DNA of 64,000 nucleotides from Rattus norvegicus (GCF_036323735.1 NC_086024.1:74034924-74098923), one strand, 5' to 3'; numbered from the stretch's first letter, positions 35,309-46,864 are shown. Numbers and translations: made by a program. The notes: generated from the letters alone by a model not told the origin.

Positions 35309-35835
35309 TATTTTTCCTCTTCTTGAAAATAGATTTATTTTCACAAAATATAACCTTACTACAAATTCTTCTCCCTCTACTCCTCCCAGTTTCCCCCATT
35401 GTCTCCTCCCATGCAGATCCATCCTCTTCTGTTTCTCATTAAAGAAACAAGCAGGCTTGTTATAGTATATTAATCATATTATATTATATAAAACAAAAAC
35501 TAGCAAATTGTAATTGGACAACACAAACAAAGCAAAGGGTAAGAGTCTAAGGGAAGGTACACACTTGGGAATACCATAAAAGCGTAGACTGGAAACCATG
35601 ATATTTACGGAGAGGACCTGTACAGACCACTGCAGGACCTGTACCTGCTACCTCACTCAGTGAGTTCATGTGATCTTTGAGCATGTTGATTTTCTTGTCC
35701 TTTATCCCTCTGACTCTTACAATCCTTCTGCCTTCTTTCCCATGGACTCCCTAAGTTCCTAAGTGGAGACACATCCCTTTTAGGGTTGAGTGTTCTAAGG
35801 ACTCTCACTCTCTGTGTAATGTCTGGTTGTGGGGC

Positions 35836-35872
<37 letters not shown>

Positions 35873-37741
35873 CTTCTGCAAGAGAAAGGTTCTCTGATGA
35901 TATCTGAACAAATCAGAACTTATTTTAATGCTACTTTATTTTTTAGAACAATAGAGTTTGCTTTTATTCTAGTTCACTTACATATCTGGTCTTAGATTCT
36001 TGATCACCCAAGCAGTATTATCTCATGGAGTGACTCTTAAGTCAGATCAGTTGGTTACTCCCTTAAGCATCGTACCACCATTGCCCTAGCATATCTTTGT
36101 AAATAGCAGGTTTGTGACTGGGTTAGTGTTTAAGTTTCTCTTTTGTTAATGTGCAGAATACCTTCTTGTACCAAAGACACTAGAACACAAGGGTGAGGGC
36201 TCTATGTAGGCACCAACTCCATGTTCAGTGAATTGTATGAGTGTTCAGCGATAAAGCCTCCCTATCAGTTTGTGGAAGGCAATATATACTTCTGGCAACA
36301 GCTTAGTGGTTGGGGGATTTTGATGGTGGCCAACATCTCAATTAGATATAACCCAATCCTGGTAATAGAATCTTCATTTGGCCTGTTGGGGATCCCTTTT
36401 ATTTAGATCCCCTTCCTATATGTAAATGTTTCAGGAACATCTTGTTTTGGGTTTTCATACTATCCATCAAAAGACCTTCCAGGCATTACCTTCCTCCTCT
36501 CCCTCTTCCCTCCCTCCCCACTTGATCTTTTCATACCAATATCCCCCATCCAACATTGACTATCTATTCTATATCCCTTTCATAAAGATATCTGTCCGCC
36601 CCCACCTCCAGTCCCTTACTCTATAATTAACCTCTGTGTTTTAATGGTTTGTAACTTGGTTATCATTGACTTAACAGCTAATAGCCACCTAGAAGAAAAT
36701 GCATATCACTATTTCTGGATCTGAGATATTTAGGATGATATTTTTTCTAGTTTCATGCACTTATGTGCAAATGTCATGATTTCATTTTTTAACATCTGAA
36801 TTATACTCCATTGTATAAATGTACACATTTTCTTTATTGATTCTTTTGTTGAAGATCATCTAGGTTTTTTCAAATTCTGACCATTATGGATAAAGCAGCA
36901 ATGAACATGATTGAGATACTGTCCTTCTGGTAGAATGAGGTATCCTTTAGGTATATTCCCAGTAGTGGTATAGCTGGATTTTGAGGTAGATTGATTCCCA
37001 TATTCCACACAGATTTCCACTGACTGTACAAGGTTGCACTATCACCAGCAATGGATAAGTGTTCCCCATCACTCTCTCCAGCTGATTCTTCTTAGCTGTT
37101 CTAATGGGTGTGAGGCAAAATATAAAAGTAGTTTTGCTTTGCATTGCCCTACTGGCTAAGGATGTTAAACATTTCCATAGTATATGTTTCTTAGACATTT
37201 GAATTTCCAACTTTAATAGTTCTCTGTTTAGACCTGTACCAATTTTTAGCTGGGTTCTTTGTTTCCTTGTATCTAGCTTTATGAGTTCTTTGTATATTTG
37301 GACATTAATCGTCTACTGGATGTACACTTGGCAAAATCTTTTCCCACTCTGTAGGCTGCCACTTGGATCCAATGACAGTGTCCTTTCAGTGCAGAAGTTT
37401 TTCACGTTCATGAGGTCCTATTTATTGATTATTGATCATAGTGCTTAAGCTAATGGTATTCTGTTCATGAAGTATTACCCTGTTTCAAAGAGTTCAAGGC
37501 TATCCTTCACTTTTTCTTCTACCAGGTTTCAGTATATCTAATTTTATGTTGAGATCTTTGATCCATTTGGAGTTAAATTTTGTGCAGGATTATTAAGTTT
37601 GACTCTATCTAGAATCTTCTACATGCAACAATGCAATTATCCTTTGTTGAAGATGCTATCTTTACCAATATCTATTTCTGGCTTCTGGTTTCAATAAGTG
37701 TGTTAACTTATGTCTGAGTCTTCAATTTTATTTCATTGATC

Positions 37742-37903
37742 AATATATATATATGTATATATTTGTTCCAATATCATGTTATTTTTATTATATATATATA
37801 TTTGTTCCAATATCATGTTATTTTTATTATATATATTTGTTCCAATATCATGTTATTTTTATTATATATATATTTGTTCCAATATCATGTTATTTTTATT
37901 ACT
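37742..37903. repeat. Minisatellite of four 35-39-bp units derived from L1 ORF2
   Basis: The phrase ttgttccaatatcatgttat begins at 37763, 37802, 37837 and 37874. Units are separated by short TA runs of differing length. Undamaged L1 copies carry this phrase once (near 290 as accaataccatgcagttttt), so the units arose by local duplication inside the element. Confidence 0.92.
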
Positions 37904-38001
37904 GGTTCTTTTTTTTTTTTTTTTTTCGGAGCTGGGGATCGAACCCAGGGCCTTGCGCTTCCTAGGTAAGCGCTCTACCACTGAGCTAAATCCCCAGCCC
38001 C
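37904..38001 (-). mobile_element. ID SINE with 16-bp TSD
   Basis: On the minus strand it starts ggggctggggatttagctca with A box tagctcagtggtagagcgc and B box gggttcgatcc, then ends in poly(A) (T run 37909-37926). The direct repeat tgttatttttattact is at 37888-37903 and 38002-38017. The BC1/tRNA-Ala body is close to consensus, so the insertion is young compared with its Lx host. Confidence 0.97.
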
Positions 38002-38741
38002 TGTTATTTTTATTACTAAAGCTCTGTAGCACAACTTGATATCTAGGGTGGTAATGTTTTAGAAGTTCTTTTATTGCCCAGGATTGTTTTAGCTATCTTA
38101 GGTTTTTGTGTTTTCATATGTATCTGAAAATTATCCTTTTCAGGTCTACAAAGAAGTGCATTGCAATGTTAATGGATATTGCATTGAATTTGTATATTGC
38201 TTTTGGTAGTATTGTCAATACTACTAAATTAATCTTAGCAATTCACGAACATGGGGGAATCTTCCCATCTTCTGATATCTTCTTCAATTTCTTTCTTTAA
38301 TGTCTTGAAATTTTTATCATAGAAGTCTTTTACTTTATTGGTTAGAACTACATTTTACATAACGAGAAGCTATTGTGAAAAGTGTTACTTTCCTGATTTC
38401 TTTCTCAGTCCATTTCTCATTTATATATACAAGACCTATTGATTTTTGTGAGTTAATTATGTGCCCTTCTACTTTGCTGAAACTGTTCATAATCGGTAAC
38501 AGTTTCCAATTGGAATTTTTAGGCTCATCTATGTAACATATCATCTGAAAATAAAGATTTTGGCTTCATTTTAAATGTGTATCCTCTTGATCTCCTTTAG
38601 TTATGTAATTGCTCTAGATAAGACCTAAAGTGCTATATTGAATAGGTATATATTGAGTGAACAACCCTGTCTTGTTCCTGATTTTAGTGAAATGGCTTTG
38701 GGTTTTCTCTCAACTTATGTTTACATTAAGACTTGCAATGT

Positions 38742-40362
38742 CCCCCATTTTAATAGGGTTATTTGGTTCTCTGGAGTCTAACTTAAAGAGTTCTTTGTAT
38801 ATATTGGATATTAGCCCTCTATCAGATGTAGGATTGGTAAAGATCTTTTCCCAATCTGTTGGTTGCCGTTTGTCCTATTGACAGTGTCCTTTGCCTTACA
38901 GAAACTTGGTGATTTTATGAAGTCCCATTTGTCAATTCTTGATCTTAGAGCATAAGCCATGGTTCTCTTTAGGAAATTTTCCCAAGAGCCAATGTATTCA
39001 AGGCTCTTCCCCACTTTCTCTTCTATTAGTTTCAGTGTATGTGGCTTTATGTGGAGATTCTTGATCCACTTGGACTTGAGCTTTGTACAAGGAGATAAGA
39101 ATGGATCAATTTGCATTCTTCTACATGCTGACTGCCAGCTGAATCAGCACTATTTGTTGAAAATGCTGGGGGGTGGTTTTCCCCCACTGGATAGTTTTAT
39201 CTCCTTTGTCAATGATCAGTGATCATAGGTATGTGGGTTGATTAGTGGGTCTTCAATTCTGTTCTATTTATCTACCTGCCTGTCTTTGTACCAATACCAT
39301 GCATAAGGTCAGGGATGGTGATTCCCCCAGAAGTTTTCACTATCCTGGGTTTTTTGTTATTCTGAATGAATTTGCAAATTGCTCTTTCTAACTCTATGAA
39401 GAATTGAGTTGGAATTTTTTGGGGATTGCATTGAATTTGCAGGTTGCTTTTGGTAAGATGGCCATTTTTACTATATTAATTCTGCCAATCCATGAGCATG
39501 GGAGATCTTTCCATTTTCTGAGGTCTTTGACTTCTTTCTTCAGAGCTTTATTCAGAAACTTGAAGTTCTTGTCATACAGATCTTTTGCTGGCTTAGATAG
39601 AGTTACACCAAGATATTTTATATTACTTGTAACTTTTGTGAAGGGTGTCATTTCCTAATTTTTTTCTCAGTCTGTTTATCTTTTGAGCAGAGAAAGGCTA
39701 CTGATTTGTGTGAGTTAATTTTATATGCAGCCACTTTGCTAAAGTTGTTTATCAGGCTTAGTACTTCTCTGGTGGAACTTTTGGGGTCACTTAAGTATAC
39801 TATCAGATCATTGCAAAAGTGATATTTTGACTTCTTCCTTTCCAGTTTGTATCCCTTTGACATCCTTTTGTTGTCTGATTGCTCTAGCTAGGAATTCCAG
39901 TACTATATTGACTAAGTAGGAAGAGAGTGGGCAGCCTTGTCTAGTCCCTGATTTTAGTGGGGTTGCTTCAAGTTTCTCTCCATTTAGTTTGATGTTGGCT
40001 ACTGGTTTGCTGCATATTGCTCTTACTATGTTTAGGTATGGGCCTTGAATTCCTGATCTTTCCAAGATTTTTAACATGAAGGGGTGTTGGATTTTGTCAA
40101 ATGCTTTCTCAGCATCTAATGAGATGATCATGTGGTATTTTTCTTTGAGTTTATTTACCTAGTGTATTACAATGATGGATTTCCATTTATTAAACCATCC
40201 CTGCATCCCTGGGATGAAGCCTACTTGATCATGATGGATGATCATTTTGATGTGTTCTTGGATTCAGTTTGTGAGAATTTTATTGATTATTTTTGCGTTG
40301 ATATTCATAAGGAAAATTGGTCTGAAGTTCTCTTTCCTTGGTGGGTCTTTGTGTGGTTTAGC
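38742..40362 (-). pseudogene. L1 ORF2 fragment (inverted arm)
   Basis: Contains reverse transcriptase coding sequence in minus orientation: DAEKAFDKIQHPFM and GTRQGCPLSSYLVN are encoded at 40131-39930. The FADD region near 39820 is damaged by a small deletion that shifts the frame. Other frameshifts lie near 39650 and 39320 (a deletion). Not functional. Confidence 0.9.
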
Positions 40363-41616
40363 ACAGGAATGGATACAGAAAATGTGGTGCATTTACACAA
40401 TGGAGTACTACTCAGCTACTAAAAACAATGACTTCATAAAATTCTTAGGCAGATAGATGGAACTAGAAAATATCATTCTGAGTGAGGTACCCTGTCACAA
40501 AAGAATATACGTGGTACACACCCACTGGTAAGTGGATATTAGCCCCAAAGTTTGGAATACCCAAGATATATAATTAACAGACAATATGAAACTCAAGAAG
40601 AAGACCAAAGTGCGGATGCTTCAGTCCTTCTTAGAAGGGAGAACAAAACACTCACTTGAGGTAGAGGGTGGGAGGGTTCTGGGAGGAAGAGAGAAAGGGG
40701 AGGGGTAAAAAGGAGGACAGGATCAAGTACGGGAGGAGGCCAGGATGATATGCAGAGATCAGGTATTTGAACCGAGGTGTATAGCAATGGGGGATGGGAA
40801 CTGGCGGTAGCCACCAGAAAGTCCCAGATGCCAGGAAAGAAAGAGGCTCCCAGGACCTAATGGGGATGAGATTAACTGAAATGTCCAACAAAGGGGAGGA
40901 AGACTCTGTAGAGACCATATCCAGAGGTTAGGCAAGACCCCAGTGGGATAGTGCCACCCACTCATCTCCAAATTAACTCAGAATTGCTCCTGTCTAAAGG
41001 AAATACAGAGACGAAGTGTGGAGCAGAGACTAAATGAAAGGCCATCCAGAAACTGCCCCACCTGGGGATCCATCCCATATACCAAACCCAGACAATATTG
41101 CAGGTACCAAAAAATGCTTACTGAAAGGAGCCTGGTATAACTGCCTCCTAAAGGCTCTGCCAGAGCCTGACAAATACAGATGTGGATGCTCGCAGTCAAC
41201 CATTGAACTGAGTCCAGGAACCCCAATGGAGGAGTTAGAGAAAGGATTGAAGGAACTGAAGGGGTTTACAACCCCATAGGAAGAATAACAATAACAACCA
41301 ACCAGAACCACCGCCAAAACCCTCAGGCACTAAACCACCAACCAAAGTGTACACATGGAGGGAACCATGTCTCTAGCTCTATATGTAGCAGAGGATGGCT
41401 TTATCTGGCATCAATAGGAGGAGAGGTCTTTGGTCCTGAGAAGGCTCAATGGCCAAGAGTAGGGGAATGCCAGAGTGGAAAGGCTGGAGTGGGTGGATAG
41501 ATGAGGAGCACCCTCATAGAAGCAGCAGAGGGGTGATGGGATAGGGGGTTTCTGGAGGGGAAACCAGGGAAAGGGATAACATTTGAAATACAAATAAATA
41601 AAATATCTAATACAAA
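40363..41616 (+). mobile_element. L1 ORF2 end plus 3'UTR (sense arm)
   Basis: Starts caggaatggatacagaaaat, corresponding to about 54163. The ORF2 end is at about 40535 with an altered reading frame. The long 3'UTR belongs to the same older subfamily as 29595-30118. It ends in an A-rich tail. Confidence 0.9.
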
Positions 41617-41635
41617 ACGAATCACAATGTCCTTT

Positions 41636-41944
41636 TGTTATATTTTTCCTTTGATGAGTGTCTTCACTATCTCTTTATATTAGTTTTGGTTTGAAATGTA
41701 TTTGTTAGACATTAAAATAACTATATTTTCTTTCTTCCTTGGTTCCTTTTCTTGAAATATCTTTTTCCATCCTTTTCCCTTGATATGTTATCTATCTTTA
41801 ATGTTAATTTGTGTTTCTCGGATGCAGCAGAAATATGGATCTTGTTTTCTAATCCCTTCTGTTAGTTTATATCTTTTTACTGGGGTATTGAGACTATTGA
41901 TATTGAGAGATATCAATAAGCTGTGTTTCTTGATTCCTGTTACT

Positions 41945-41975
<31 letters not shown>

Positions 41976-42114
41976 GGTGGTGGTGGTGGTGGTGGTGGTG
42001 GTGGTGGTGGTGGTGGTGGTGGTGGTGATTGTTATTGTGGTGGTTATTGATGGTGGTAGTTCTAGTGGTATATGTGTGTGTTTCTCCTCTTTTGATCTTC
42101 TGGTCTGTGATCAT
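41636..42114 (-). pseudogene. Lx L1 ORF2 N-terminal part with in-frame poly-Asn/poly-His leader
   Basis: A minus-strand frame of 108 codons (42114-41788) reads a leader with a His run and an Asn run encoded by the triplet repeat at 41945-42027, then the endonuclease start HSLLISLNINSLNTPVKRYK and CIRETQ. The usual start lies in the Asn/His zone, so the expansion sits at or just before the normal initiation site. The frame ends early; the domain is partial. Whether it was ever translated with the expansion is unknown. Confidence 0.75.
41945..42027. repeat. (TTG)n(GTG)n triplet microsatellite
   Basis: A TTG run passes at about 41974 into a GTG run ending at 42027, with further degenerate triplets to about 42065. 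83 bp; lies at the ORF1/ORF2 junction of the Lx element. Confidence 0.97.
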
Positions 42115-42189
42115 TTATTCCCTATATTTTCTTTGATGTGTTTAATCTCTTTAGGTAGGAGTTTTATTTCTAGGGTGTTCTGTAGGGCT

Positions 42190-43060
42190 GCATATGTAAA
42201 TGTATATTGCTTAAATTTGATTTTATCATAGAATGTCTTTTTTTTCTCCATCCATTGCAATTGAAAGTTTTGCTAGGTATAATAGTCTTGGTTGTCATCT
42301 TTGGCCTTTTACAGTCTTTAGAACATCTGTCCATGCCCTTCTGGATTTTAGCACATTTACTGCGAAGTCAGGTGTTATTGTAATAAATCTGTCTTTATAT
42401 GTACTTGGTTTTCCCCCCTTGTAGCTTTTAATAAATTTTTTGTTCTGTATATTTAGTATCTTTATTAGTATGTGCTAAAAGGACTGTCTTTCTAGTTTGG
42501 TCTATGTGGTGTTTTGTATGCTTCCTGTACTTTTATAGGCATCACCTTCTTTAAATTGGGATTTTTAATCTACGATTTTGTTGAAAATATTTTCTGTACT
42601 CTTAACCCGTTTCTTTTATTTCCCCTTTTTAATTATTTTTATATTTGTGCCTTTCCTAGTGTCCCAGGTTTTCTGGGTGTTTTGTGCCTGTAGACTTTAG
42701 GTTTAACATTTTCTTTGACTGGGGTGTCCATTTATTCTATAATGTCTACAATGTCTGAGATTCTCTCCTCCATCTCTTGCAGTCCGTTCGTAAGGCTTGC
42801 CTCTGAGATTCCTATTTGAATTCCTAAATTTTTCATTTCCAGAATTCCCTCAGTTTGGGCTTATTGAATCTATTCCCACTTTCAGATCTTGAGTTGTTTT
42901 GTTCTTTTCCTTCCACTGTGTGTTTTCAGATTTCTTTAAGGGATTTAGTCATTCTCTACTCAAGGATCCCAATCAAATGTATAAAGGCTAATGTATGGGC
43001 TTTTACTCCAACTATGTTGGAGTATATGTGTAAGGCTCAGTGGAGACATGGTGTCCTTGA
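42190..43060 (-). pseudogene. Lx L1 ORF1 remnant
   Basis: Reverse-strand similarity to ORF1 C-terminal and RRM parts (gaaagttttgctaggtataa, aacatctgtccatgcccttc, ttttgttgaaaatatttt) and a coiled-coil part near 42750-42950. Too eroded for a continuous frame. Confidence 0.7.
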
Positions 43061-43099
43061 TGATGCTGGTTATGCTTTATGCTGGTGTCTAGGTGCCTA

Positions 43100-43770
43100 A
43101 GTTTGGGAAGATTTGAAATCTAGGTGCTGAAAGATGGTATCATCTTTGTTGGATGGGCATTTTGTTTTATGTTTTATGTTTCCTTCTCTTGTTTTTAGGA
43201 GAGTATGGTGGCCATGCATTGCCTGATAGAAAATTCTTCTGGGATCTTGATAGGTGTGGCCACTGGAGGATCAGCTCTTTGGGGAGCTAACACTTAGAAA
43301 TGAGAATAGGCTAGGATGAAGTTCATCTGGGGAGACCCACTGGAGAGATGAAAGCAGGGTATTTCAGAAGAATATGCTTATTTCCCTAAAAAATGCAGGC
43401 AGAGTGTACAGAGAGGCCCAAAAGCAGATGGTCTGCTGCAGAGCTGGTGATGAGAATAGAGGATTGGAGGAAGAAGTAAAATCTGCATTTTGCACTCCTC
43501 CTTCCCTGGCTAGAGGGGCCTGAGGGTTCCCAGAGAGTGCCAGCTAAAGTAGGAGGTTGGGATAAAGCAATGAGTTGGGGAAGGGAAAGTAAAAGGAAAG
43601 ACCCATGTTATTCACTAGATATGGTCAGCAGGTGGTCTGCTAGGAATGAGTTTTGGGAATTGTATTTACAGGAAAGGAGACATGACCTGCAATTAACCTA
43701 CCTGCTTCCCTGTCAGAGTGGCCTGTGGAATTCTCACTTACTAACAAGAATGAGACAGAGAGATAGTTAG
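43100..43770 (-). promoter_or_regulatory. Lx L1 5'UTR remnant
   Basis: GC-richer DNA upstream of the ORF1 remnant in the element's own direction, as expected for a 5'UTR. The right boundary is uncertain. No activity is implied. Confidence 0.45.
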
Positions 43771-44419
43771 AAACTTTTGCCTGGAGAATGTTATTGATCT
43801 GTGGTTATTACCATAGGTAAACAGGAAGGATTTCTTTATTTCCTTTGGGAGGTTTACATATATCAATATCTAAAACATGGTTCTTTCCTCTGGATTGTTC
43901 CCAAGGGAGTTGTTGACCTCTCTTTGGTTTAAAACACGTGACTGTGTCCAATGTGTCACCAGTCAGCCGAAAAGAGGGATTTTAGTCATTTTGATTAAGA
44001 TGCAAGCTGTTTGGTATTTAAGGATTCAACTAATAATACCTTTGTTTCCTATCTCAGTTTCAACTATCTGAATGATAGCCGTCCAGCTTCCTTCATAATG
44101 TAGTGAGAAGACTATAACTTAAGAGCAAAGGCTAAACGGTTTTAAAAGCCCCATGCATTCACCTAGATTTGACTTTGGTAGAATCCAGGAGAGAACATTT
44201 AGACTTATTGAGCCATTTACCCATAGCTATTGTGTCACACTAGAAATGGGGAGATCCCAATGGATTACTTCCTCTTGGTCTTGAAGCATAGGTGAATAGT
44301 TATAATTCAACAATTGGATACTATTGGTTTCCAAGGGAAAACAAGGCTATGGTTAGAATGAGATGCTATAAATATTATTCTCAAAGCCTTCCACATTGTC
44401 CCAATTTACTGTTATAAAA
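43771..44419. other. No recognisable feature
   Basis: Unique sequence between the Lx element and a repeat R copy. Confidence 0.5.
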
Positions 44420-44740
44420 CAATGGTTAATTTCCACATCATAGTCCATTATGAAGGGAAGCCAAGGCAGGAACCCAAAGGCAGGAGCTTGAAGCAGAAAT
44501 AAACAGGAATAGTACTTACTGGATTGTTCTCTGTAGCTTATGCTCAATCAGCATTCTAATACAGCATTAGACGAACTTGCCTAGTGGGTGTTAAAAGCTC
44601 ACAGATGGCTTAGCCCTCCTGTATCAGTCAATAAAATGTCCTACATACATGCCTATGGGCCGATCAGATGAAGGCATTTTGTCGATTAAGGTTTCCTCTT
44701 CCCAGATATGTCAAGTTAATAACCAAAATTAGCCATCATA
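44420..44740 (+). mobile_element. Repeat R copy (diverged)
   Basis: ttccacatcatagtccatta, ggcaggagcttgaagcagaa, tgtcctacatacatgcctat and gatgaaggcattttgtcgat follow the order of 51960-52410. It has several small gaps. Confidence 0.7.
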
Positions 44741-44817
44741 TACATGCCATTTGAAAAGTGGGAATAAGGATGTCCCAGAGGCCTCACTGCCTCAATGTAT
44801 CCCAGGATGACCCTTTT

Positions 44818-45000
44818 TTTGTTTTGTTTTGTTTTTTGTTTTTGTTTTTCATTTTTTTTTATTAACTTGAGTATTTCTTATATACATTTCGAGTGTTATT
44901 CCCTTTCCCAGTTTCCGGGCAAACATCCGCCTCCCCCCTCCCCTTCCTTATGGGTGTTCCCCTCCCAACCCTCCCCCCATTGCCGCCCTCCCCCCATAGA
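44818..45000 (-). mobile_element. Very short L1 insertion (3'UTR tail only) with 16-bp TSD
   Basis: Only the last ~140 bp of the L1 3'UTR plus an interrupted poly(A) (T/G-rich on plus strand, 44818-44862). The direct repeat ccaggatgaccctttt is at 44802-44817 and 45001-45016. The insertion breaks inside the polypurine tract (C-rich here), which may have stalled reverse transcription. Confidence 0.95.
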
Positions 45001-45016
45001 CCAGGATGACCCTTTT

Positions 45017-45650
45017 CACAAATCCTTTATAAAAAGATCTTTTCTTGTGGAATGAGAGAACTTTGAAAACCTAAGTGTTTCCTATATAAACTTTAAAGTG
45101 ATCCTTCCATTTTTTTCGGCTGATCCCTGGGCCAGGTTATTGAATATTTTATATGCTGTGACACTGAATTTGGAAGCTCACAGGTAAGTTTTTGAAATCC
45201 ACCCTTATAGATTTCAACTTTCTCAGGCATTTACCACGAGCCCTCTGTTTCTTGCTTTCCAACTCTTTGTTAGCATCTCCTCTGTCATCCTCTATACCAT
45301 ATACATATCCTTGAACATTTATACTTTTAAATTTCTGTTTTCTAACATGTTGGACAATTTATTTTCATAAAAATGAGACCTTTCTACCTATCTTGCATGA
45401 TTTCAGATCCCTTTCTGCTTGTCTATACCTTAAACTTTCATATTATTAACATACAGCCTTTCTTTGGAGAACAATAAATGTTATATTCAAAGATTCAGAA
45501 GTCTGAGGTTTCTGAGTGTTTTGTTTCAGACAGACCAGGACAAGGGATTGCAGCGCATATTTTACATACCAAAGCAGATCTGACTTCCAGGTTCCCCCAG
45601 CATTCCTTAGTGCAGCCTAGGAGCTGGGCTAGAGTATGCACTCCCTATGT
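45017..45650. other. No recognisable feature
   Basis: Unique AT-rich sequence. Confidence 0.5.
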
Positions 45651-45664
45651 ACTACAAACATTTT

Positions 45665-45987
45665 TCCCTCCATCTTTATTAAATTGGGTATTTCTTATTT
45701 ACATTTCAGTTGTTATTACCTTTCCCAGTTTCCAAGCCAACATCCCCTCCCCCTCCCCTTCTCTATAGGTGTTCCCCTCCCCATTCTCCCCCCATTGCCG
45801 CCCTCCCCCCAACAATCTAGTTCACTGGGGGTTCAGTCTTAGCAGGACCAAGGGCTTCCTCTTCCACTGGTGCTCTTACTAGGATATTCACTGCTACCTA
45901 TGAGGTCAGAGTCCAGGATCAATCCATGTATAGTCTTTGGGTAGTGGCTTAGTCCCGGGAAGCTCTGGTTGCTTGGCATTGTTGTTT
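45665..45987 (-). mobile_element. 5'-truncated L1 3'UTR insertion with 14-bp TSD
   Basis: 323 bp of L1 3'UTR on the minus strand, including the polypurine tract. Flanks actacaaacatttt (45651-45664) and actgcaaacatttt (45988-46001) form a TSD with one mismatch. Its tail lacks a long poly(A), so it is older than the copy at 44818. Confidence 0.92.
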
Positions 45988-46001
45988 ACTGCAAACATTT
46001 T

Positions 46002-46750
46002 GATCTCTCTTTTCTCCCCTTCTCTCTCTTCATAGGCCCCTTTCTCGCTCCCACCCCTTCCCTCTTTTTTCATGGTGACTCCCCTGACCTTGGTCCTTGG
46101 TGCCAGTGAACTTGCCCACTCCAGTGCAGCTTCCCAGTAATTCTGTGTTTAATATAATCTAATTTGGCTTAAATTTGCTCATTTCACCAGCAATAGAGAA
46201 AAAAAAAACATCAGTGAAAATATCTGTAAAATAAAGATTTATAATAAAGATGTCTTTCACTCATTCTAATTTGTTCTATTTACTTTTAATCCTATAACAC
46301 AGTAATTTCAAGGCTACCTCACCAGTATAAGGGATCCTGTCATCTATTTGCTAACTTTTCCAAATAATCTTTATTTTTAAAGTACAAATAATTTTTGCAA
46401 AAGTGTTAAATTATTAGCATTCAATGTATAACATATTACATAAAACATAATTTACAGATCTAGAAAATGTGTCGACTGAGTGAATTATACAATGATATGC
46501 TAATGTGTGTGAAGTACAAACAGGTACATGTGCCGTTTGTGTTTTACACAGGATCCGACAGAAGGCTGCAAAGCTTAGATAGCTACGGAAGTTCAAGCAG
46601 ATCACACTGCAGCTCTTCTCTACACCAGGGCCTCGTTTGTTTCTCTGTGATTAAGAAGACAAGTCGAACTTGCTTATTTAGAATAACTACAAATTATTGA
46701 ATCAGAACAAGATAGAAAAGTTCATTCAACCAGAATAAACTACAGTGAAT
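46002..46750. other. No recognisable feature
   Basis: Unique AT-rich sequence. Confidence 0.5.
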
Positions 46751-46754
46751 TATT

Positions 46755-46862
46755 TAGCCCCTTTCATGCCCACAGATAATTGGATGGAGCCACTTCCTCA
46801 GTAGAGGCTCCCTCTTCCTGAACATGTCAGAGTGACAACCAAGGTTGGCCATCACACCCATG
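46755..46862 (+). mobile_element. Repeat R fragment
   Basis: gatggagccacttcctcagt and agaggctccctcttcctgaa match the 3' part of repeat R (34825-34890; 44680-44720). Confidence 0.55.
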
Positions 46863-46864
46863 CA

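Larger units (their letters stand above)
36678..38735 (-). pseudogene. Lx L1 ORF2, C-terminal half
   Basis: Recognisable by alignment with 21610-23513: for example aaggctgcaatgaacat-like at 36895 and aattcacgaacatgggggaa at 38243. It ends at a stop at 36680-36678. It is full of stops and interrupted by a minisatellite and an ID insertion. Not functional. Confidence 0.85.
38742..41616. mobile_element. L1 pair in opposite orientations, probable twin-primed (5'-inverted) insertion
   Basis: 38742-40362 is ORF2 on the minus strand (from about the NNPIK region back to the region of PTKKENFRPIS); 40363-41616 is the ORF2 end and 3'UTR on the plus strand, ending in aataaataaaatatctaata. Both parts are of similar divergence and younger than the flanking Lx. 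About 430 bp of ORF2 is missing at the switch. The 8-bp caatgtcc is present at both outer edges (38736-38743 and 41625-41632), a possible short TSD. Two separate insertions remain possible. Confidence 0.75.
35310..43770 (-). mobile_element. Lx-class L1, near full length, heavily nested and eroded
   Basis: On the minus strand the old Lx layout can be followed: 5'UTR (about 43770-43100), ORF1 remnant (43060-42190), N-terminal ORF2 (42114-41636), then after a foreign block the C-terminal half of ORF2 (38735-36678) and a long 3'UTR (36677-35310). Landmarks in the 3'UTR include ccaaagacactagaacacaa and accaccattgccctagcata. It has been invaded by an ID SINE, a plus/minus L1 pair and tandem-repeat growth. 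About 1.6 kb of ORF2 (endonuclease end to mid reverse transcriptase) is missing where the L1 pair sits. Confidence 0.85.

Noticed and set aside
37736..38039. Repeated Tyr/Ile/Phe-rich peptide frames
   Set aside because: All three frames are translations of the L1-derived minisatellite and the ID element.
41780..42231. Plus-strand poly-Trp and poly-Val frames
   Set aside because: Translations of the GTG/TTG triplet repeat.
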